Shown: positions 40,401 to 51,103, counted from the stretch's first letter. The stretch is DNA of 60,000 bases from Nymphaea colorata (GCF_008831285.2 NC_045149.1:7654417-7714416); one strand, 5' to 3'. Made by a program: numbers and translations. Notes: generated by a model not told the origin, from the sequence alone.

Positions 40401-43400
40401 CCCATTCACAGGTGGGTTAGCTATGATTCTTTATCACTTGATTTTCAGTTATTCATGGCAAAAGTTGGCAAGGAGGAAGAACCTACTTCATTTGATCAAG
40501 CATCAAAATCACATCATTGGAGAAAGGCTATGAAAGAAGAAATGGATGCCTTGCATGAATGTGGAACATGGGAGATCGTTCCGAGGCCACACGAAAAGAA
40601 CGTAGTGGGCTCCAAATGGGTATACAAAATTAAATACAAACCTGACGGCAGCATAGAAAGACACAAAGCAAGGTTAGTAGCAAAAGGGTTTACACAACAA
40701 TATGGAGAAGATTATGATGAGACATTCAGCCCTGTGATCAAAATGGGAACAATTCGCGTGATTATATCATTGGCAGTTGAATATGGATGGAGACTACATC
40801 AAATGGACGTGAAGAATGCTTTTCTTCATGGTGATTTAAGGGAGGAAGTATATATGGAACAACCTCCAGGATACACGAAAGGAGACTCTCATGCATGAGT
40901 TTGCAAACTAAGAAAATCTATTTATGGACTTAAATAGGCCTCACGTTCGTGGTTTGACAGTTTCTCTTGCAAGATTCAAGAATGTGGTTTTCGGAGATGT
41001 CCTCTAGATCACTCTCTTTTCATTTGTCGAAAGGAAAACATATTTACTTTACTTCTTATATATGTTGATGATATTGTTATCACAGGCAATTCAGAAAAAC
41101 ACATAGAAGAAGCTAAAGTTTTGATGATGCAAAACTTCAAAATGAAAGAGCTTGGTGATTTATGATTCTTTCTTGGAGTGGAGATTGATAGGCACAATAA
41201 TCGCCTCACATTGACACAACAGAAATACACGTTGGATTTGTTGAAAAAGTCAGGTATGTCTGATTGTAAGCCTGTTGGAACTCCTAGTGTTCTAAATCAA
41301 AGACTAAGTGCTCAAGATGGGGAGTTATATGAAGATCCTACGCAATATCGAAGTATTGTTGGGGCACTTCAATATCTTACATTTACTAGACCAGATATTA
41401 TATATGCTGTGAATCAAGTATCCCAATTTATGCATGCACCTAGAGATACTCACATGGATGCTGTCAAAAGAATATTAAGATAACTTAAAGGGACAGCAGG
41501 AGATGGCTTAGTTTATGGTAAGAGTGAAAATATAACTACTGGACATCAACTTATGACATTCACAGATGCAGATTGGGCTGGAGATCCCGATCAAAGAAAG
41601 TCCATTTCTGGTTTTTGTATTTTCATTGGACGTAATCTTGTGTCTTGGAGTTGTCGAAAGCAAAAGACAGTAGCAAGATCCAGCACTGAAGCTGAATACA
41701 GATGCATGGCTGCAGGTACTGCTGAAGTTACATGGGTTAGGCATTTGCTAGAAGACATTGGAGAAAAGATTAAAACATCAATGTTAATGTGCGATAATCA
41801 AAGCGCTATTAACATTGCCTTTAATCCCGTACAACATGGTCGAACAAAGCACATTGAGATTGATCAACACTTTGTTAGACAAAAGGTGGAAGACAAGGAA
41901 ATTCAGCCTATTTATGTTCGTACAGATGAACAAGTTGCAAACTTATTTACAAAAGGATTAACAAAGGAACGATTCTGGTTTCTAAAAGGCAAGTTGTACA
42001 TGGTGCAAAACCATGCACAACTTGAGGGAGGGTGTTAAAATATAAATCCTTCACCAGCACGTTGAAGAGGAGTCTCTTAGGATTCCACCTCCTTGTAGAA
42101 TGTGTTAAAATATTTAATGTCTTTGTAACATGTGAAGAGTCTCCTAGGATTCTATGTTATAGTTAATATCCTTGTTATATGGGAAGTCTCCTAGGATTCT
42201 ATGTTGTAGTTAATATCCTTGTAATATGTGAAGTCTCTTAGGTTTCTATGATGTAATTAATGTCCTTGGAGCTTGTGAAATCTCCTAGGATTCTACGATT
42301 GGAGACTCTTAGAATTCTGAAAATGAGATTATAAATAGAGGCCGTGCAAACCATTTTGGCTACGGCTTCTTCTCCTCAGTTTCTTCTTGTTTTCATTCTC
42401 TCTCTCTCTCTCTCTATATATATCTTCCTGCGTGAGTGCTGTTTTCGGGTTACAGATATTGGTGCTACATTTCTATCAAAAATGACATTCCATTTCAGTG
42501 TGTTGGCAGGAAATGATTTATCTTTTGGCTTATGTATGCTATAGAATTAGAAAGTGAGTTTGTCATTCATGGATACTCGTAGCTTTTGTACTAAACAATT
42601 TATTCAAATGCTCTCAGCATTGTTGCCAATGCTTGGCTTCAAGTTTAAATGTATTGGCACTCTGTTGCTTCTGAAGAAGTTATAGAAGTGCCAAAGAAAA
42701 ATATGCAACCCTGTGATGGACAATTTTTGTGTATAGAACAACCAAAAAAAAAAATGAAAAGTGAAGGAAAAAAACATACGAACACAACATTTCCTCATAT
42801 AGAAAATAATTCTTGCAGGACGGCAGAAAGATGAACTGACTTGCGAGCACCCAGTAACTACTTACTATATGAACATGTGCAATGTCAAGTTAATGATCAT
42901 TGGATACATGAAGCTCCATGTAGTCTGCATAAAATGAACTTGATCTTCCAAGTCTCCAACTTCTATCCATGTAGAGACTTCAAATTGACGTGTGGGTGTC
43001 ATTGTTTGGATGTGTTGCTGCTGAATGTTCAATATTCTTTGTTTTTTGATTCTTCTGATTCTAATGAGAGATTCTCTCACCAAGTTCTTCTTGAGTCTAT
43101 GATGGAAGACTGAATCTTGTGCAAAGGCCAACATATTTTTTGTAACGGACATGATGTCATCTTTGGAAGTTGCTTAATGCTCTAGGTCTCAATTCCAGCT
43201 GATTGTTCTCTTCTGATTGTACTTCCCTAAGGAATCATGTTTTGTCATAAAGCAAATGCAGCCTAAAGCTATTTTTCCTTTTTCAGGCTTTCTTGTCCAT
43301 CAACTAGATGGGCCATAATAGATTGCATTGCCTATTTGCATGCCACATTCTTCTGATACATGATTCTTTGTTTGTACCTTCAACATATTGGATAATGCTC

Positions 43401-46400
43401 CTTGATATAATCTGCTTTGCTAAGTGGCATGCTCTTTGTATTGCATATGCAATGCCTGGGTTACATTACTATGACACAGTGAAATTCACCTTTCATGCAC
43501 CTATTCTTCTCTTTCATGGATGGTAACTGATCTGCTTCTAGCAGCCATCCGAACAATATGGTGCATGGACTAGTTTGCATGTACTGCATATGGAATGCTG
43601 GGGATACATTAGTATGAGACATTGAAATTCACTTTCCATGCACCTATTCTTCTCTTTCAGGATTATCCGATCTTTTAGCAACCATGTGAAGAACATGGTG
43701 CATGGACCAGTTTGCATTTCTCCTTTTGTGTCGTTGTAATGCCCAGTCTTTCTTTTTTCTTTTTTCTTTTTTTTGTGATGGTATACTTTCATTGCCCTGT
43801 GCTTTTGGTACTTAATCTAAGAATGCCTACAATTTTTTTTCTAAACATTTCTTCATAAAGCTTTGCACAACAAAGTTTAATCTGCGAAGGAGACATGACA
43901 GGAAATTCCACGAGGGGTACAGAATTTGCATTAAATTTGACCAAGGAAGTGTTTTCTTGTTCTGATTCTATGTCACCCAGCCATCTAACCAGGGCCGTCC
44001 AATCTAATGTGATGGACGATTAAAAGAAAAAAAAGTCACAAGGTGTCCTGCAATGTTACCTTTTTAAAATGGTAGATAAATGTCATACTGATTTTTGAAA
44101 AGTAACTTTCAATGTCACATATTATGAACCCAACATCAAAACACCGAGACTTGGCTTTCGCAATAGGCAGTGCCGATAGGAATTAAATCCAGACCAACTG
44201 TATGTCAGCAAAGATATATCCCAGTACCCAACATATTCGGGTATATGATGTCAAAGTTTGTCTTATGTATGTTTATTTATCTAATCTCTCTGTCTTTCTT
44301 TTTCTTGCCTGTCAAGTTGTATTCTGTTTCTTTAGTTAGCTGACTAGAGGCTAGCCTTCAAGTTTTTTGTTTGCCTGTTTCTTCGGACTCTTTCTGTCTA
44401 CGTGGGTATTCACTTTCAGACTTCTTGCTTTATACACCCAATACTTCAGAAGAATGCCATCATCATATAGTAATTTGTTGTAACTCATTTTTATGGCCAT
44501 TTTATTATAAAGTGTTTCCTTTGCTTCAAGTAGGTCTGTGCCAAGATGGTATGACCTCATGAGTCATGACAAGTTTCACAATTAAGCTTTTCAGTTAAAA
44601 GAGAGAAATTTAAGTGTTTGAGTTGTTTCTTTATTACTGGATCATATGTAATTTTGTTATATCTTATTATATTTATTATATTTGCATGCCTGATATATGG
44701 ACCTGTAAAAGTTTTCTTAATAGGACTAGATCCTAATGGTTGTCAAATATACAGATTGAGAGCCTATCTGCTAGTGCATCTCCGCAGCAAAAATCTCAGG
44801 CAGCTTTCCGCATGTCATGAGGATGCTCTCAGAAAGGATCCTACATCAAGTGATTCATTAATCCACCTGATCAAAATGCATGAATCTGGTTTGCTATTCT
44901 CCTGATTTCTTTTTGAAAAGAGAGTTTTAAGATTTTTGTTTTGATTCGTCAATGTGGTCCTTTTTCTATTTACTATTCTTACTGGCTTTTTTTTTTTTTT
45001 TTCCACTCTGGGTATAGAAATTGTTAGATAGCTCCTTGAATCCCCAATTTGAAAAGTGGTTGTTTTTTATCCAATGGTGGGATATTTGAATTTCAAAGAA
45101 TAGTAACAGGTGGAAAATGTATTTTCCAATAGCCCCGGTCTATGTTTTTTCATATGATGGCTCTATCTACTTGTTATGTTAAATTGTTAATTGTTCTCGA
45201 TTACCAGGATCATTCTTCTGCAGTGCAGTTACTTCAATTTACAAGTTGTCACAATGGTTATTTTGTGTGCATGCCTATGCTACATATGTGCACATATCAT
45301 GTGTATCCAGCTCCAGTCTACAGTGCAGATCTTGATGTAGCGATAACCTCTGGGCTCTGTGGAATGAAATTTAAGCGCTTATATGTACTGATCTCAACTA
45401 TCTGATTTATAGATCAAATGATTACAAAGAGTGCATCTAATCTTTTGAAGGATTACTTTATATATGTCCATTTGTGAACCATCTGATCATGTACATTACC
45501 GTCCCAACATTATGGCAGTCCTTTCATTAAAATTTCAGAAGCTTGTAATATCTTTGATGTATGCACCTAGAATGGAAGCAATAGCCACTGTTTTAGGTGC
45601 TCCACGTGAGGGATTATGTTCAACAACCTACAGGCTATAGCCTTAGAGCATGGGAAAAATATGTTGTAATTTGTGAAAGTCTGATACTGTTCTTCCTCCG
45701 TATATTTTATCATGTTTCTAATTTTCTTTTATGCATCTCTGTTTCTTTTCATGATTTAGTTACCATCTTTGGGGACTATATCATATTCTACATTATTTAG
45801 CTCCGCACTATATAATTTTGTCAACTGGAAGATAACGGTGATCATCATCCTTCTAGGTCAGTAAGTGCATCAACCATCTTGAACCGTGCATTGTCTTGCA
45901 TTTAACAGTTAGATGGGAAGGCCTTTTTTGCATCCTTGAATCTAACTATAATAGCACGAGCAATGCAAATTGTGATAGATATTTAGGGCACCCTACTTAT
46001 GGAGCCAATGTTCCATCTATCTAGCTGACTGTTGGTTCCAAAGGAAGCCTTAGTCATTCCAGTCTTGTCATATCTGTCATTGATGAGCATGGACACGGTA
46101 ACAAGGTTGGATTTTTTTTTTTGGGGGGGTGCTTAACAGTGAGTTGTATGGTTTCTGTTTGTTTGTAACTACGATCACTTTCTAAACTGCATATTCCAGT
46201 CCCATCTTTTTTTATGTCAATGAAGTCATATGCTTTACATTCAATAGCACTTCTGTTTTGCAATATTGTTTTGGTGAAGCATGTTCTCGGCATGTGAGTC
46301 GGAAATGTTTTCCTTGTTTGGTAGAGTGCTTTCATTTATAAACTCATTTCAATTGCCTTTCTTACAACTATACTCTGCTTAATGGGAAAATGTTTTCATG

Positions 46401-47740
46401 ATGAAATCAGTGAAATGTTTGTTCTTCTGGGAGACGCATATTCTAACCAAGTACTTCTCTAATCTTTCCCTAGGGAATTATGTTATGGAGAAGCTAATTG
46501 AAATGATAGCTATACATTTGGATGCTACTTGTGGCACATCATATGTGTGGCAACATCTTGCTGTGCTCCTTCTACAAGTTCAGACAAAACAATTTCAATA
46601 TGAGGATGACCGGTTTTCCACAGAACATGCCTATAAAGGCAACACAAGTTTACCTTCATTTACAAATACAGTTCTGTTGCCAAAAATGTTCTCTGGAAGG
46701 GAACAACAAAAAGTTTGGAAACTCCGGTGCCGATGGTGGTATACTCGTCATTTCAGCAGCAAAATTAATCTTAACGAGAATGGAACAGGTGTTGCTACAT
46801 TTGTCCTCTTGTTTTTGTCCTGTCAATTTTTTGTTTTTTCATATATATATTTTTTTATTTTCACTAGTGTAACCAAGGCCTTAATTAGCTTTCTAGTTCC
46901 CTAGGGTCGCTTTGTGCCTTCTGCCTTCTCTTTGGTAGATGTGGGAAGGGCCAAATTTTGGATTTCTTTTCGTGGTTTTCTTTTGCAGCAGCCAGGAAGG
47001 ATCCAATGCTTAAGTTTTTAATTGGTTATATCTGTAAAATTTCGTTTGTTTGACATACAGGCCACCTTAGTCCGTTGGAATTCTATTGCATGCTAAGGGT
47101 GCGTCGCAAAGCAAATCAATAATCCGATATTGATAAACCAAATTTGCTTTCCAAATGCTACAATTCTTTGGGTTATCAGGTTGACTAAGAAGACGGTGCA
47201 TTTTGTGTTTGGGCTGTAAAATGGGTAACTTACATTTTGGAATCAAATGGAGCACGAGCTGGTGTAGATTTTGTGTCGTTTGAGTCCACTATGCACAGCG
47301 TTGTTTCCTGCTTGTTATCAGTGCCTGTTGTAGATGTCAGATCCATACTGAAAAATAGTGGAGATTTTGCTTCTACTTGTCTTCTTGTTCATGGGATCAT
47401 GTTGTATTCTAATACGTGATGGTGTTAGTTGACATTCTCTGCATTTACCATACTATCTTGACATGATTATGACATCTTTGGTTTGTTCTTGTTCACATGA
47501 ATGTGTGCTTCGTCTTACAAATAATTTGACGTGTCCCTACCTTTTGAACTCCCTACAGGTGATTTGCAGCTTCTAACATGCAAGGCAGCATGTGCAGCTC
47601 ACTTTTATGGAAGGTCATTTGAGTATGTTGCAGACGTATATAATGTTTTAAAGAAGCAAGATGGTGGTAGTCACATTGCGGTATTGAAGAAGCATATAGA
47701 CAGTTGTCTTGATCTTCAAAATAAGTTGAACAGGAAATGA
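23596..47740 (+). CDS. TAF1A: TATA-binding protein-associated factor, RNA polymerase I subunit A (TAF1A homologue), 9 coding exons
   Basis: Join: 23596-24009, 24875-24991, 25115-25197, 26348-26781, 28279-28454, 32189-32274, 44755-44888, 46474-46788, 47559-47740. All introns are GT-AG, phases match at every junction, and the sum is 1941 nt (646 aa). Known: TAF1A (TAFI48) belongs to the SL1-type factor that recruits Pol I to rDNA promoters, so a nucleolar role is expected. Seen: a basic N terminus (KVKKEKKD, possible NLS at about 57-64); the conserved start [27 protein letters not shown] in exon 1; [17 protein letters not shown] in exon 4; [20 protein letters not shown] in exon 5; [14 protein letters not shown] in exon 6; the hallmark [14 protein letters not shown] in exon 8; and a C-terminal [18 protein letters not shown]. 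Start chosen at 23596 because the acceptor sits just before it; an in-frame ATG at 23581 would be intronic. Introns 5 and 6 are full of transposons. No stop or frameshift in the joined frame. Confidence 0.9.
26139..26162. repeat. CT microsatellite in TAF1A intron 3
   Basis: About 24 bp of CT. Intron 3 (25198-26347) otherwise holds only AT-rich sequence. Confidence 0.85.
26782..28278 (+). other. TAF1A intron 4, nothing else recognised
   Basis: GTGAGT donor and CTCTTGAAG acceptor. AT-rich, with no coding frame or repeat structure that I can assign. Confidence 0.6.
28601..29929 (-). mobile_element. Short deleted Ty1-copia relic in TAF1A intron 5 (antisense)
   Basis: Two degenerate LTRs of about 167-169 bp (28601-28767 and 29761-29929) face the minus strand and share ACCAGTTTGGAGAGAG and the later AACTCCAACATAAAA. 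Next to the right LTR, TGGTATCAGAGTTGG on the minus strand is an initiator-Met tRNA primer-binding site. Next to the left LTR, GAGGAGGAG is a possible polypurine tract. The interior of under 1 kb keeps only reverse-transcriptase scraps: [15 protein letters not shown] at about 29565-29600, then a block resembling the YVDDI region ([18 protein letters not shown]). Gag, protease and integrase are missing. No clear 5-bp target duplication was found (ATTAT left, ATACA right). Confidence 0.8.
29930..32188 (+). other. Remainder of TAF1A intron 5
   Basis: AT-rich DNA with a TG/TA microsatellite at about 30760-30797. No gene recognised. It ends at a CTCTCCAG acceptor before the [11 protein letters not shown] exon. 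Confidence 0.55.
33151..33400. repeat. 123-bp purine-rich tandem duplication in TAF1A intron 6
   Basis: Two copies (33151-33273 and 33274 to about 33400) share GATGAAGCAGAAGAGGAAG and GGGATTGCATCAGATGGCA. Small indels occur in the A-runs. The minus-strand frames through it (Ser/Phe/Leu-rich) are composition artefacts. Confidence 0.85.
33409..33540. repeat. GAA trinucleotide tract followed by a 45-bp duplication
   Basis: About 45 bp of (GAA)n at 33409-33453. It leads into two nearly adjacent copies of AAATGCCTAGCTGTTCCTAA, each followed by GTGGTCTAGATGATGTCA, at about 33454 and 33500. Confidence 0.85.
33857..33881. repeat. GA microsatellite
   Basis: About 25 bp of GA inside TAF1A intron 6. 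Confidence 0.85.
34903..36865. mobile_element. Possible outer transposon enclosing the GC-rich hAT-like element
   Basis: Near-identical 11-bp direct repeats, ATGTCACATAG (34892-34902) and ATGTTACATAG (36866-36876), flank a 1.96-kb block. Its two ends share GTATGGG-type words (left GATGTGGGTATGGGCC; right, on the minus strand, AAGGGTATGGGTACGCC). True terminal inverted repeats are not clear and no transposase frame is visible, so this is tentative. Its outer parts are AT-rich (36000-36540) or GC-rich (34915-35115, 36540-36850). Confidence 0.3.
35123..35983. mobile_element. GC-rich hAT-like non-autonomous element in TAF1A intron 6
   Basis: The 861-bp element is flanked by 8-bp direct repeats TGAGGGGG (35115-35122) and TGCGGGGG (35984-35991), 7 of 8 matching. 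The ends are imperfect inverted repeats: TAAGCCTGGGCACCGGGCC at the left, and TAGGGCTGGGCATCAGGCG on the minus strand at the right. Long stretches inside both ends are built of GGGCC/CCGGG words. The less repetitive centre (about 35270-35800) has overlapping frames in all directions with no transposase motif. TAG/TAA-starting ends with 8-bp duplications fit hAT. Confidence 0.7.
37036..37501 (+). repeat. 5' LTR of the intron-6 copia element
   Basis: 466 bp, TG...CA. Contains TATAAATA at 37333-37340 as a likely promoter. The upstream half repeats CTCCTAGGATTCTATG and its variants about five times, spaced roughly 40-50 bp. A CT microsatellite of about 47 bp (37401-37447) is much longer than in the partner LTR. 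Confidence 0.95.
37722..42038 (+). pseudogene. Copia gag-pol polyprotein with five in-frame stops
   Basis: One frame of 1439 codons from ATG 37722 to TAA 42036-42038, which lies inside the first bases of the 3' LTR. Seen in order: gag with the zinc knuckle [14 protein letters not shown] (gag residues 273-286); protease [10 protein letters not shown] at about 38736; GAG-pre-integrase [10 protein letters not shown] at about 39212; integrase core ([24 protein letters not shown]); RT (KARLVAKGF at about 40666, YVDDIVITG at about 41060); RNase H ([32 protein letters not shown]). Stops: TGA 38634-38636, TGA 40896-40898, TAG 40935-40937, TGA 41163-41165, TAA 41481-41483. The first sits exactly between gag and protease. 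No frameshift was found, which is unusual for an old copy and fits recent arrival. Confidence 0.95.
42033..42478 (+). repeat. 3' LTR of the intron-6 copia element
   Basis: 446 bp. Matches the 5' LTR except for three substitutions and the microsatellite, which here is about 18 bp of CT followed by a short TA run. TATAAATA lies at 42330-42337. It starts inside the last codons of the polyprotein frame. Confidence 0.95.
43443..43720. repeat. 143-bp diverged tandem duplication in TAF1A intron 6
   Basis: Copy 1 (43443-43585) and copy 2 (43586 to about 43720) share GCACCTATTCTTCTCTTTCA and GGTGCATGGAC, with scattered substitutions and a few indels. Non-coding. It is clearly older than the copia insertion. 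Confidence 0.75.
44889..46473 (+). other. TAF1A intron 7
   Basis: GTTTGC donor, CCCTAG acceptor. AT-rich, with no other gene or element recognised. Intron 8 (46789-47558) is likewise featureless. Confidence 0.55.
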
Positions 47741-49424
47741 GACGTTGTATGCCTACCTAGACAGCATGATATGAAGGAAATTCATCTTCTTTTGCTTGTG
47801 GATCTTTGAGCTGAGCCTCTTTCTAGGAGGTATTATATCGACATGCAGTCAGGAAGATCCTTAGTGGTATTTGATTACACAGATAAATGCAACCCATGTG
47901 GTTTCAGGCTGAACCTCTGAAAAGCAATCAATCAAGGTGAACATTGTCGGGACGAATGTTCACCTTGTATCCCCAAAAAAGTGTGGGACTTCTTGTTCCT
48001 ATAACCCAGCTTCTCAAGTAAAAAAAATTAGAATTCAAAATTTTGTCCTTGAAAAAACTGTTCTCTCGAGGTGTACTCGGAAACAATTTCACTGCCTTTT
48101 CCTATCCTGCTTCTATTAGCTTCCCATGCAAAGCCCCCATCTAAGATTTGATCTGCCACTTGGGCATGAGCATTGAGCAACTCTTTTTACCCTTGAATTG
48201 AGTTTTATGACCTTGAAATCGTGGATTAGAAAGCAGTTACCAGAATCACATACCTTTCGTCCACAAATATTCGTCTGGGGTTGACATTCAGTAATTTCCA
48301 GACAGGCAGACACTGATTACGATTGCATGGGGTCTCTTCTACCATGATTGGGAATCTTTACGCCTTTAAGAATCCCAATCTTAGGAATCTGCATTCCAAT
48401 GTTTTGAAGTATCAATTCCTTGAATCTTCATTAGCAACGTTTTCATGTCTAATGATTAAATTTTTAGGTGCCTTTACAAATTTTAATCATTTGGACACTC
48501 TTTATTCCAAATTTTTAGGAAAACACAAGAATGATTGGGGAAAGCCCCAACTTTTCACTGCAAAAACAAGTCTTTCGTTATCATCCTAAAAATAGCTCGC
48601 TAATTTATCTCCGAAGAGCCAAACCATGCCTAGCGTTGCACTTCTGCAATGAGGCCTGTTCTTCCTTGTTTTATTCTTCTTTGCTCTTTTTTTAGTCCTT
48701 TTAAAGTGTTAGATTCGTATATTTCTTAAATTTTTATTAATCTTAGGGTAGACATTGTGATTCCAGTGGATCTAATTAGATGTGCTTTAAATAGAGGAAA
48801 TGTGACTCATAGTTTCATATGAGAAGAAAGATGGATCAATAGTAAATGAGATAAATATTATGATTAAAGGATGACAAAGGCCTCTTTGAAGTCTTAATTA
48901 ATTCAACTTAAGTTACGTATTGAATGAAGATCTGGAGATTTTTATGTCACTTGTAAGGAGATTTGTTACATGTATATTGGGTGTAATAAGTTAAGCTTCC
49001 ATCTGTCTTTCAAATATATCGTGGTCTATAGCGGGCTCCATTATTAATAACTACAACGATCAACTGAAAAGAAGGATCATTTTCAACGATCAGCATACAT
49101 GCGTAACTGGGAACATTTTAAAAATCCTGAACCGAAATTGCTAGGATTAGAAGCGAGATTTTCCCATTTGGTGAAAAAACTACAGTTTCTAGTGACCCAT
49201 GCACCATTTATTATTTCGCAACTTTTATATCTTTTAACAGCTAGTGACTATTCTTTTCAGCCCTGTAGACTGCTTATTACTTTATTGTCGTAGTTCTTTA
49301 ACAAGCCTGTGGGATTTTTATTTTCTATTCTATCTTTTTTAGATTTGTTCAGCGAAGTTGGAACCTTCGATTTTTTGTTAAAGCAATTTTAGTTGGACCA
49401 ATGTTCTGAGTCATGTTTGGAAGC

Positions 49425-49425
49425 A

Positions 49426-49476
<51 letters not shown>
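49425..49476. repeat. Compound CA/GA microsatellite
   Basis: About 18 bp of CA followed by about 34 bp of GA. Confidence 0.9.
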
Positions 49477-49478
<2 letters not shown>

Positions 49479-49694
49479 TCTTTGCCAAAGAAAACATGAG
49501 CTGTGGGAATGATCATTAAGGTACATCTCTTTCGATTTCCAAGTTTTTCATTTTGATGAGTGCATGTATTACTAAAATGGCAACAAGAGAACTTTGATGG
49601 GACCTAACTCAGGTATCAATTGCATTATTCCAACGTTAATTACTGGAGATAACCTTTAGAAAGTGGCGGAGCCTCATGATTATGGAGCTGTCAT

Positions 49695-50220
49695 GACTAG
49701 GCTTGCACAATGAGTCAAGCCAACTCGAGCTCGACTCAAACTCTCGCCAAAACTCAATTCTAGCTTGACTAATTTATAAACAAGTTGAGTTCAAGCTTAA
49801 ACTTATGCTTATAATGTTAAATGAGTTGTGTTCGAGTTATAAGAATTTCACTTGTTTAAACTTGGCTCAGCTCGACTACATAAATATGACCTGGATAAGA
49901 GATGTTTTGTTGCTAAGATTTTCTTTAGGGGAGATTTGAATGTAAAAAAAAGAAATAATGTATGTATTCTTTCTTCGTGTTTTCTTTAGATAGTCATTCA
50001 TAGTTAGATTAATTAAAAAAAAACCAGCTAAATGAGTTAACAACTTTCGTTAAAAGAAATAAGACATGTTAGGTTAACAAAAACAAGTTAAACTAGTTAA
50101 GCGAGTCCCAACGTTATATCATCGACTCCAGCTCAAGCCTGTTTTATGGAGCTCGACATGAGTTCGAGTGAACTCAAGCTTGAGTTTGAGTTAAGGTCGA
50201 GCTGTCCCAGCTCAAGTTAG
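49695..50220. repeat. Possible degenerate DNA transposon rich in CTCGAGCTCGA words
   Basis: Left part: ACTAGGCTTGCACAATGAG then CAACTCGAGCTCGACTC. Right part: GAACTCAAGCTTGAGTTTGA then GGTCGAGCTG and CAGCTCAAGTTAG. The two sides are loosely inverted relative to each other, and the vocabulary recurs at 15690-15880. Exact ends and target duplication were not found. Confidence 0.35.
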
Positions 50221-50770
50221 AAGATACCTTTTATATATGTAGCAGAACCCTTTTCTTCTTCATCCATTCATTCTTCCCTACAAGCCCACCCCTTCAACAT
50301 ATGTTACAAACATCCAAGTGTAAAAAAAAAAGAGAAAGAAAACATTCACCTCCGAAACGATAATAACAAGAGAGAAGGCAGAAAGGAAAGAAAGAAAAGA
50401 AAGCCAAAGAGAGATATTTATATAAAACTGATGCATCATCCATCTGTTAACAAAACCAAACTCTCTTTACAAGCACGTTGCATTAACTCGATCAATAAAG
50501 CTGCACAATCTTACTGCTTCTATGTATGACCTACCGGTTTGATCATATTATCTCAACATCAGATGGAGAAATTTTTATTGGTCGGTTTCTTCTGCCAAAC
50601 TACCATTAACGACTTCACCAGACTCATCTCTCTCTCTCCTCTCCTCTGTGTTTATGTGTATATAGAATACTTATGTGTACACAAACTTGAACAAGAACAC
50701 GACTCTGCAGCAGAAGAAAGACTGATGTGGAGAGATTCATCCACCATCAGCAGCCGAGGAAGCAAAGACA

Positions 50771-51103
50771 TCATCGAGTTGGTGGGTTATCATGGCCGAC
50801 TCCCGGGCTGTGGCCAGGATAGGTGGGACGGAAAGCCTGGAGCTCGTATTTGTTGGAGTTCTGAGTGGCGGCCATGCGGCGGGAGGGGCGGCTTCCGCCT
50901 GTACGGAAGCAGGTGAAGGCTTGAGGATCGCAAGCGGCGGATGGTGTGCCCTCCGGCATTGCTGGTGGGCGTGGTCGAACATCGACGTCAATCTTCCTGG
51001 CTGCAGCTGTGAAGCAAGGAAGAGAAGCCAGCAGGAGGAAGCAGATGAGCTTAGTAGCACAGACGCAAGCCTTTGCTCGGACGGGCTCCCTCTTGCCGGC
51101 CAT
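50771..51103 (-). CDS. CEP: C-terminally encoded peptide (CEP) hormone precursor
   Basis: Single exon, 110 aa. Residues about 16-36 form a hydrophobic signal peptide after a basic start (MAGKREPVRAK), ending near FTAAARK, a sequence common just after the cleavage site in CEP precursors. A variable acidic/basic middle follows. One CEP core, AFRPTYPGHSPGVGH, lies at residues 90-104, with a six-residue tail, DNPPTR. Known: CEPs are secreted, trimmed to about 15 residues with hydroxylated prolines, and perceived by CEPR receptor kinases in nitrogen-demand and root signalling. The core differs from the reference FRPTNPGNSPGVGH at two places (Tyr for the first Asn, His for the second). Which CEP paralogue it is cannot be told. 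Confidence 0.88.
   Translation of the reverse strand: MAGKREPVRAKACVCATKLICFLLLASLPCFTAAARKIDVDVRPRPPAMPEGTPSAACDPQAFTCFRTGGSRPSRRMAATQNSNKYELQAFRPTYPGHSPGVGHDNPPTR

Larger units (their letters stand above)
37036..42478 (+). mobile_element. Full-length Ty1-copia LTR retrotransposon, sense orientation in TAF1A intron 6
   Basis: The 5443-bp element is bounded by the 5-bp target duplication AAAAT (37031-37035 and 42479-42483). LTRs at 37036-37501 and 42033-42478 begin TGTTAAAA and end TATCA. The primer-binding site TGGTATCAGAG at 37502 matches initiator-Met tRNA. The polypurine tract GAGGGAGGG is at 42024-42032. Domain order is gag, protease, integrase, RT, RNase H, which defines copia. Outside the CT microsatellite I count three LTR differences (C/T, A/G, T/C) in about 400 bp, so the insertion looks recent. 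The coding frame carries five in-frame stops but no frameshift, so this copy cannot make an intact polyprotein by ordinary translation. Confidence 0.97.
47741..50770. other. 3' flank of TAF1A and intergenic spacer
   Basis: The first few hundred bases are probably the TAF1A 3' UTR, but no end is defined. Beyond it are AT-rich DNA, a CA/GA compound microsatellite at about 49425-49476 and a GAGCTCGAG-type repeat at 49695-50220. No gene recognised. Confidence 0.5.

Noticed and set aside
47741-48600. Short frames after TAF1A as a further exon or small gene
   Set aside because: The TAF1A frame stops at 47740 at the family's expected end; the later frames lack motifs.
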